Position numbers and translations under genes: made by a program. A stretch of 37,311 nt of DNA, from NCBI GenBank assembly GCA_016787135.1, contig JAEUVK010000021.1:1-37311 (forward strand). The letters run 5' to 3'. Origin of the DNA: Chitinophagaceae bacterium. Lineage in GTDB: Bacteria > Bacteroidota > Bacteroidia > Chitinophagales > Chitinophagaceae. Below are positions 33,816 through 37,311 of this stretch, in pieces; position 1 is the stretch's first letter, and every line of letters starts with the position of its first letter. The notes beneath the pieces were generated by a model, which had not been told where the DNA came from, did no database searches, and was given only the letters and a program-made list of their open reading frames with translations.

Positions 33816-34124
33816 ATGGGATTTTTTTCATTTCTATGTATCAGAAAAAGTAAAATAACTGAAGCGATCCGCAAAGGCGCTGTCATTATCGACGTAAGAC
33901 CTGCTTTTGCTTTTGATCAGCATGGGCGCATCCCCGACTCTATTAATATCCCGGTTGATCGTATTGCTATTAATATTGAAAGAATAAGAAGTATGAACAG
34001 GCCGATCGTTTTATGTTGCGAATACGGTATTGATTGTAATAAAGCAGCCCTCATGCTTAAAGAAAAAGGAATTAAAGATGTATATAGTGGTGGTAACTGG
34101 CGATCAGTCTTTCGAAAAATCTGA
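33816..34124 (+). CDS. Rhodanese-like domain protein with atypical active-site loop
   Basis: The 102-residue single rhodanese domain starts at the ATG at 33816; the TTG just before it is ignored. AVIIDVRPAFAFDQHGRIPDSINIPVDRI is the standard N-terminal rhodanese pattern. The active-site loop is C68-EYGID-C74, preceded by a second Cys (C67). The canonical loop is CxxGxRS, so Arg is replaced by Asp and Ser by Cys. This would change the anion pocket and allow a disulfide. There is no signal peptide, so it is a cytoplasmic sulfur- or redox-handling protein. It lies 85 bp after the ABC exporter and has no clear promoter box. Confidence 0.85.
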   Translation: MGFFSFLCIRKSKITEAIRKGAVIIDVRPAFAFDQHGRIPDSINIPVDRIAINIERIRSMNRPIVLCCEYGIDCNKAALMLKEKGIKDVYSGGNWRSVFRKI

Positions 34125-34310
34125 TCATTTACTTCCCGGATTTTTCCCCGCTTTGCGGGGAAATTATGCTGCCGCAAGTCAAAGAAGGAGATATTCTTTG
34201 TTTAAGGCAGTCTGATTTAGTAAAAGAAAAAAGCATTTTTGCCTGGCATATGCCGATATAGTTTTTTGATAATCAACAAACTAGTAGCTATTCAACGTAT
34301 GAATCTGCCG
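34125..34310. other. Intergenic region with strong hairpin
   Basis: No coding sequence is supported here. A strong stem-loop with arms TTTCCCCGC (34143-34151) and GCGGGGAAA (34155-34163) and a TTT loop lies 18 bp after the rhodanese stop. It lacks a T-run on either side, so it could be a weak terminator, an mRNA 3'-end stabiliser or a protein-binding site. Confidence 0.45.
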
Positions 34311-34340
34311 TTGTTCCGGAGGATTACTATTTTAAATTGC
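34311..34340 (+). promoter_or_regulatory. Candidate promoter upstream of RRM protein gene (TTG, 19 nt, TAAATTGC)
   Basis: TTG at 34311-34313 and TAAATTGC at 34333-34340 have the 19-nt spacing of the dnaX and GbsR-type promoters. The -7 box departs from TAnnTTTG in the last two bases. If used, the transcript would start near 34344 and run about 138 nt to the RRM start. Confidence 0.4.
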
Positions 34341-34343
34341 GAT

Positions 34344-34460
34344 ATGTCAAAAAAAAAGCCTTTATTTTGTATTGTTTTGGTGTTCTTTACAGTTGCACAA
34401 GTCCTGAACGTTAATATCCTTATGATAAATGTTCATCGGTCACTGTTCGGCACTTATTAG
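34344..34460 (+). CDS. Possible 38-aa leader ORF or microprotein
   Basis: The ATG at 34344 opens a frame with MSKKKPLFC, a hydrophobic stretch IVLVFFTVAQVLNVNILMI and a short polar tail, ending at TAG 34458-34460. It lies 3 nt downstream of a candidate -7 box, as the leaderless genes elsewhere do, and ends 22 bp before the RRM gene. It may be a translated small membrane peptide, a regulatory leader ORF, or chance coding inside a long 5' leader. Confidence 0.35.
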   Translation: MSKKKPLFCIVLVFFTVAQVLNVNILMINVHRSLFGTY

Positions 34461-34482
34461 TTTTTTTAAATTTATCAGTAAA

Positions 34483-34875
34483 ATGAACATTTACGTAGGA
34501 AACCTTAGTTGGAACCTGAAAGACCAGGATCTTTCAAACCTTTTCGCCTCTTACGGCGAAGTAACATCTGCCAAAATTGTTACCGACAAATTCACTAACC
34601 GCAGCAAAGGCTTTGGCTTTGTTGAAATGGCTGACGATGCGGCTGCACAGGCTGCAATCACTGCCCTTAATGGTTCAGAAGTGGATGGCCGTAACATCGT
34701 AGTGAACGAAAGTCGCCCGAAACCTGAAGGCGGCGGCGGCGGTGGCTTCAAGAAAAGAAGCTTCGGCGGCGGCGGTGGCGGCGGCTACAAGAAAGGCGGC
34801 GGTGGCGGCGGCTACAAAGGTGGCGGCGGCGGCGGCTACAACCGTGACCGTGGTGGATATAACAACGATTATTAA
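34483..34875 (+). CDS. RNA-binding protein, single RRM with glycine-rich tail
   Basis: The 130-residue protein has one RRM domain (1-80) with RNP2 IYVGNL and RNP1 KGFGFVEM. A C-terminal tail of about 45 residues follows, made of Gly-rich repeats (GGGGGGYKKGG, GGGGGGYKGG) ending NRDRGGYNNDY. The ATG at 34483 is chosen because MNIYVGNLSWNLKDQDL is the family start; 34429 adds unrelated residues. Such proteins bind single-stranded RNA and in bacteria are often cold- or stress-induced RNA chaperones. The Gly/Tyr/Arg-rich tail may promote self-association. It ends in a good terminator. The repetitive GGC-rich tail may be prone to copy-number change. Confidence 0.93.
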   Translation: MNIYVGNLSWNLKDQDLSNLFASYGEVTSAKIVTDKFTNRSKGFGFVEMADDAAAQAAITALNGSEVDGRNIVVNESRPKPEGGGGGGFKKRSFGGGGGGGYKKGGGGGGYKGGGGGGYNRDRGGYNNDY

Positions 34876-34900
34876 TCAACAATAATATTCACAGTCTTGT

Positions 34901-34933
34901 AAGTCTGGCGTAAATGCCAGACTTTTTAATTTT
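34901..34933 (+). terminator. Intrinsic terminator of RRM gene
   Basis: The perfect stem AAGTCTGGC / GCCAGACTT (34901-34909 with 34916-34924) has a 6-nt loop. A T-rich run TTTTTAATTTT follows. Confidence 0.9.
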
Positions 34934-35158
34934 ATACTTATCCGGCGAAAAATTAGTATCCTCCTTATCGTTTCTTAATTATCTTTTAACCGGCTTTCTC
35001 CTGCGCTCCTGTTCATTCTCATTATCTTTCATTCAGTCATCGTCAATTACATGCCGGACCACTGGTATCATTTGTTTTCAGGCCTGATGTTTGACTAATA
35101 AGACTGTTCATACACTACTTTGACGGGCTGTCGCCCTAACCCTATTAATTCATCTCAA
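34934..35158. other. Intergenic region upstream of GT81-HAD gene
   Basis: No coding sequence is supported in these 225 bp. Near 35091-35119 there is TTGAC followed by TACACTACTTTG, which could hold a promoter, but the spacing does not fit TTG-19-TAnnTTTG. No clear hairpin or palindrome was noticed. The long leader could carry regulation of the stress-related gene downstream. Confidence 0.3.
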
Positions 35159-35165
35159 AAGGAGG
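35159..35165 (+). promoter_or_regulatory. Strong Shine-Dalgarno sequence (AAGGAGG)
   Basis: AAGGAGG lies 6 nt before the ATG at 35172, ideal spacing for a canonical ribosome-binding site. Other genes in this window have none, as expected for Bacteroidota, which rarely use Shine-Dalgarno pairing. It fixes the start codon choice with unusual certainty. Confidence 0.75.
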
Positions 35166-35171
35166 AAAACC

Positions 35172-36548
35172 ATGCTCACTGTTATTATCCCGGCACTTAA
35201 CGAAGAAAAGACCATCAGACAGGTTATACAGTTTTGCCTTTCAGAACCATATGTTTCAGAAATAATAGTCATTGATGACTGCTCAGAAGATAATACAGTA
35301 TCCATAGCCAAAGAAGCAGGCGCTACGGTGATCATCAGTGCTGCGAGAGGGAAAGGAATATCAATAAAGGAAGGTATTGATGCATCATCCAATGACCTGT
35401 TGGTTTTCCTGGATGCTGATATCGATCCTTACCCCCATAACACTATTTCTAATCTTACTGCTCCGCTGATCGATGGTGAAGCTGATTTTGTGAAAGGCGC
35501 TTTTGCCCGCAATGCAGGCCGTGTGACCGAACTGGTGGCAAAACCATTGCTCACTATTTTATTCCCGGGGTTATCGCATTTTTCTCAGCCTCTCAGCGGA
35601 ATGATAGCAGGTAAAAAGGCTTTCTTTCAGAAAATAGAATTCTTCAATGACTATGGTGTTGACATCGGCATCCTGATTGATATGTACCTGATGAAAGCCA
35701 GGGTGCAGGAGGTAAATATCGGTTACATAGAAAACAAAAGCAAACCCTGGGAAGCCCTTGGTAAGATGAGTCGTGAAGTATCAAAGGCCATCTTAAGCAA
35801 AGCGCAAAGACAGCATAACAATGAACTGGCACAGGAGAATGTGAATTCGCTGGAAGCCATACATCGGGAAATGAACAATGTGCTGAGAGAAAATCTCTCC
35901 GCCTATCGCAAGATGATCGTGTTTGACATGGATGATACCATCCTGAAAAGCAGGTTCATCAATGAATGCGCAGACACCTTTGGCTTTATACCACAACTGG
36001 AAGAGTTACGTTTTAATGAAAAAGACCCCATCATACTGACCAAAAGAATAGGATTGCTGCTGAAAAACAGGACAATGGATGAACTGCTTAATGTGATCAG
36101 CAATATGGAAATGGCCGATAATATCAAAGAAGTGGTACAGAGTTATAAAGAGAAAGGCTACCTCGTGGGTATTATCAGCCACAGCTATACACTGATAACA
36201 AATTATGTAAAGCAGCAGATCGGGGCGGATTTTTCTGTCGCACACCAGCTTGAGTTCTTTGAAGGTAAAGCAACAGGGGAGGTACACCTGCCCTCCCAGT
36301 TTTTCGGATCTCCTGACAGTGTATGCGGCCATTCATTTTGCAAGACCAATGCCCTGCAGCACATCTGCGAAAAATACAACGTACCCATGAAGAACACCAT
36401 AGCCGTTGGTGACAGCAAAGATGACAGGTGCTTAGTAGCATATGCCGGAAAAGGGATCGCCTTCTGCACAACAGACGACCTGCTGGAAAAGATCGCCTTC
36501 AAAAGTATCCGTGAAAGAAACTTTGAATCCTTACTGGCATTAGCCTGA
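35172..36548 (+). CDS. Fusion of GpgS-like GT81 glycosyltransferase and SerB-like HAD phosphatase
   Basis: The 458-residue protein has two enzymes in one chain. Residues 1-215 match glucosyl-3-phosphoglycerate synthase (GpgS, family GT81): PALNEEKTI (7-15), VIDDCSEDN, GKG, DxD D81-A-D83, FVKGAFARNAGRVTELVAKP (107-124), QPLSGMIAG, YGVDIGILID (161-170) and LGKMSREV. Residues about 247-458 are a HAD phosphatase of the phosphoserine-phosphatase type: DMDDT (D252, D254), SHS (S336), K391 and GDSKDD (413-418). The predicted pathway is NDP-glucose plus 3-phosphoglycerate to glucosyl-3-phosphoglycerate, then dephosphorylation to glucosylglycerate, a compatible solute. In characterised organisms the two steps usually come from separate proteins. 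A universal stress protein gene follows 26 bp downstream. Confidence 0.85.
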   Translation: MLTVIIPALNEEKTIRQVIQFCLSEPYVSEIIVIDDCSEDNTVSIAKEAGATVIISAARGKGISIKEGIDASSNDLLVFLDADIDPYPHNTISNLTAPLIDGEADFVKGAFARNAGRVTELVAKPLLTILFPGLSHFSQPLSGMIAGKKAFFQKIEFFNDYGVDIGILIDMYLMKARVQEVNIGYIENKSKPWEALGKMSREVSKAILSKAQRQHNNELAQENVNSLEAIHREMNNVLRENLSAYRKMIVFDMDDTILKSRFINECADTFGFIPQLEELRFNEKDPIILTKRIGLLLKNRTMDELLNVISNMEMADNIKEVVQSYKEKGYLVGIISHSYTLITNYVKQQIGADFSVAHQLEFFEGKATGEVHLPSQFFGSPDSVCGHSFCKTNALQHICEKYNVPMKNTIAVGDSKDDRCLVAYAGKGIAFCTTDDLLEKIAFKSIRERNFESLLALA

Positions 36549-36574
36549 TTTAATAACTCTTAAAAACACTCCCT

Positions 36575-37311
36575 ATGCCGAACAAACTGTACAACATACT
36601 GGTGCCTGTTGATTTTACGGGCAGAAACAAATGGGCTATTGCAAAAGCCATCGAGCTCTCCAATAGTTTTCATTGCAATGTGCATTTGGTATTTGTCAAA
36701 AGCAGCCGATACTCTTTTTTTGAAATGAATATCAGCACAGAAAATTCTTTAAAGAAAATGGAGGAGTTGAAAGATACATATCGCCGGCAGGTATGCGGTG
36801 AAGGGAAACTGGAAATAAGCGTACTGAGCGGTAATAAACAAAGACAACTGGCCACTTATATCCGGCAATATGAAATGGACCTTGTGATAACAGGACCTTC
36901 AAGGTTTAATGTCCTTCATCGCATTGCTTCATCGGTCTCTATCAGCCGCCTGGCGAGAAAAACCAATATCCCTGTGCTTGGCGTAAGGCCTGGCGGGCTG
37001 GTATGTCATTTTAAAAAGATCGTTCTCCCGATAGCAGGAGAAATACCGATGCAGCAGATCAGGCTGGCAGCATTGCTGGGTCGTGCCTTCAAATCGACCG
37101 TCTATTTTGTATCACTTCGCAAACATGCAGACGACAAGAATGCCAATATCATTGATAAAGCTCTCGAAGTAGTGCAAAGCATCTCTGTTATTCCTGTTCA
37201 ATGCTTTTTACTGGAAGGACAGAACCTTGCCAAAAGCACCCTGGAGTTTTCTAAAAAGATAAATGCCGACCTGATCATGGTAAATCCCATCAAAGATTTT
37301 CGCCTGCCGGG
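36575..37311 (+). CDS. Universal stress protein, two Usp domains, 3' end outside window
   Basis: The frame from the ATG at 36575 stays open to the window end (245 codons visible). Residues 1-140 form a first Usp domain: YNILVPVDFTGRNKWAIAKAIELSNSFHCNVHLVFV to MDLVITGPSRFNVLHRIASSVS, then PVLGVRPGG. A second Usp domain starts at FKKIVLPIAGEIPMQQIRLAALLGRAF. The ATP-binding pattern GxxGx9G(S/T) of the first domain is degenerate (GPSRF, then SSVS), so it may not bind ATP in the usual way. It is probably co-transcribed with the GT81-HAD gene. The role is stress adaptation by family, with no defined reaction. Confidence 0.85.
   Translation, partial: MPNKLYNILVPVDFTGRNKWAIAKAIELSNSFHCNVHLVFVKSSRYSFFEMNISTENSLKKMEELKDTYRRQVCGEGKLEISVLSGNKQRQLATYIRQYEMDLVITGPSRFNVLHRIASSVSISRLARKTNIPVLGVRPGGLVCHFKKIVLPIAGEIPMQQIRLAALLGRAFKSTVYFVSLRKHADDKNANIIDKALEVVQSISVIPVQCFLLEGQNLAKSTLEFSKKINADLIMVNPIKDFRLP

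Noticed and set aside
34143..34163. GC-rich hairpin after the rhodanese gene as intrinsic terminator
   Set aside because: No T-run follows on either strand, so it is listed only as a hairpin.
34735..34860. GGC-rich tandem repeats in the RRM gene
   Set aside because: They encode the Gly-rich tail of the protein, a common feature of this family, so not a separate repeat element.

Overview
The window looks like chromosomal DNA from a Bacteroidota bacterium, most likely family Chitinophagaceae or a close relative. The evidence is a type IX secretion (T9SS) outer-membrane protein (PorT) directly downstream of ubiE, a secreted metalloprotease with a T9SS-type C-terminal domain, a stand-alone atpD-atpC pair with a very short epsilon subunit, an ECF42-type sigma factor next to its YCII/DGPF partner, and promoters of the Bacteroidota type (TTG, about 19 nt, TAnnTTTG) instead of -35/-10 boxes. 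Shine-Dalgarno sequences are almost absent. No tRNA, rRNA, phage, insertion sequence or CRISPR array was seen.

Layout. Positions 1-3.2 kb: a truncated DUF4197 gene, a lipoprotein, and the leftward atpD-atpC pair. 3.5-6.4 kb: YCII protein, ECF42 sigma factor and a YghO-like acyltransferase-fold protein. 6.4-11.2 kb: an outer-membrane barrel, dnaX, a small lipoprotein and the E2 subunit of pyruvate dehydrogenase with two lipoyl domains. 11.3-17.8 kb: a small membrane protein, a metallophosphatase/PQQ-propeller fusion, a GbsR/MarR-type regulator with an operator-like palindrome over its promoter, a CoA-binding protein, a secreted metzincin with a small secreted companion, a YkuK-type RNase H-like protein and two small leftward ORFs. 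17.8-24.6 kb: engB, ubiE, porT, a RemB/Wzi-like barrel, dihydroorotase and a short MutS-like ATPase. 24.6-29.1 kb: an M1 peptidase, an unrecognised membrane-anchored protein and YifB/ComM. 29.1-33.7 kb: a leftward GT4/methyltransferase/GT8 cluster facing an ABC exporter. 33.8-37.3 kb: an atypical rhodanese, an RRM RNA-binding protein with a long leader, a GpgS-like glycosyltransferase fused to a HAD phosphatase, and a universal stress protein cut by the window end.

Functional links. UbiE, ATP synthase and PDH E2 are core energy metabolism. PorT is part of the machinery expected to export the metzincin. The GT81-HAD fusion plus universal stress protein suggests glucosylglycerate (compatible solute) synthesis from 3-phosphoglycerate in a stress-related unit. 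The three leftward glycan genes and the ABC exporter may serve a surface glycan.

The two least expected signals are (1) the GpgS-like/SerB-like HAD fusion at 35.2-36.5 kb, and (2) short degenerate tandem arrays with strict 7- or 8-bp periodicity filling several intergenic spacers. At least two of these arrays are built as inverted pairs, so they could fold as RNA or DNA hairpins.
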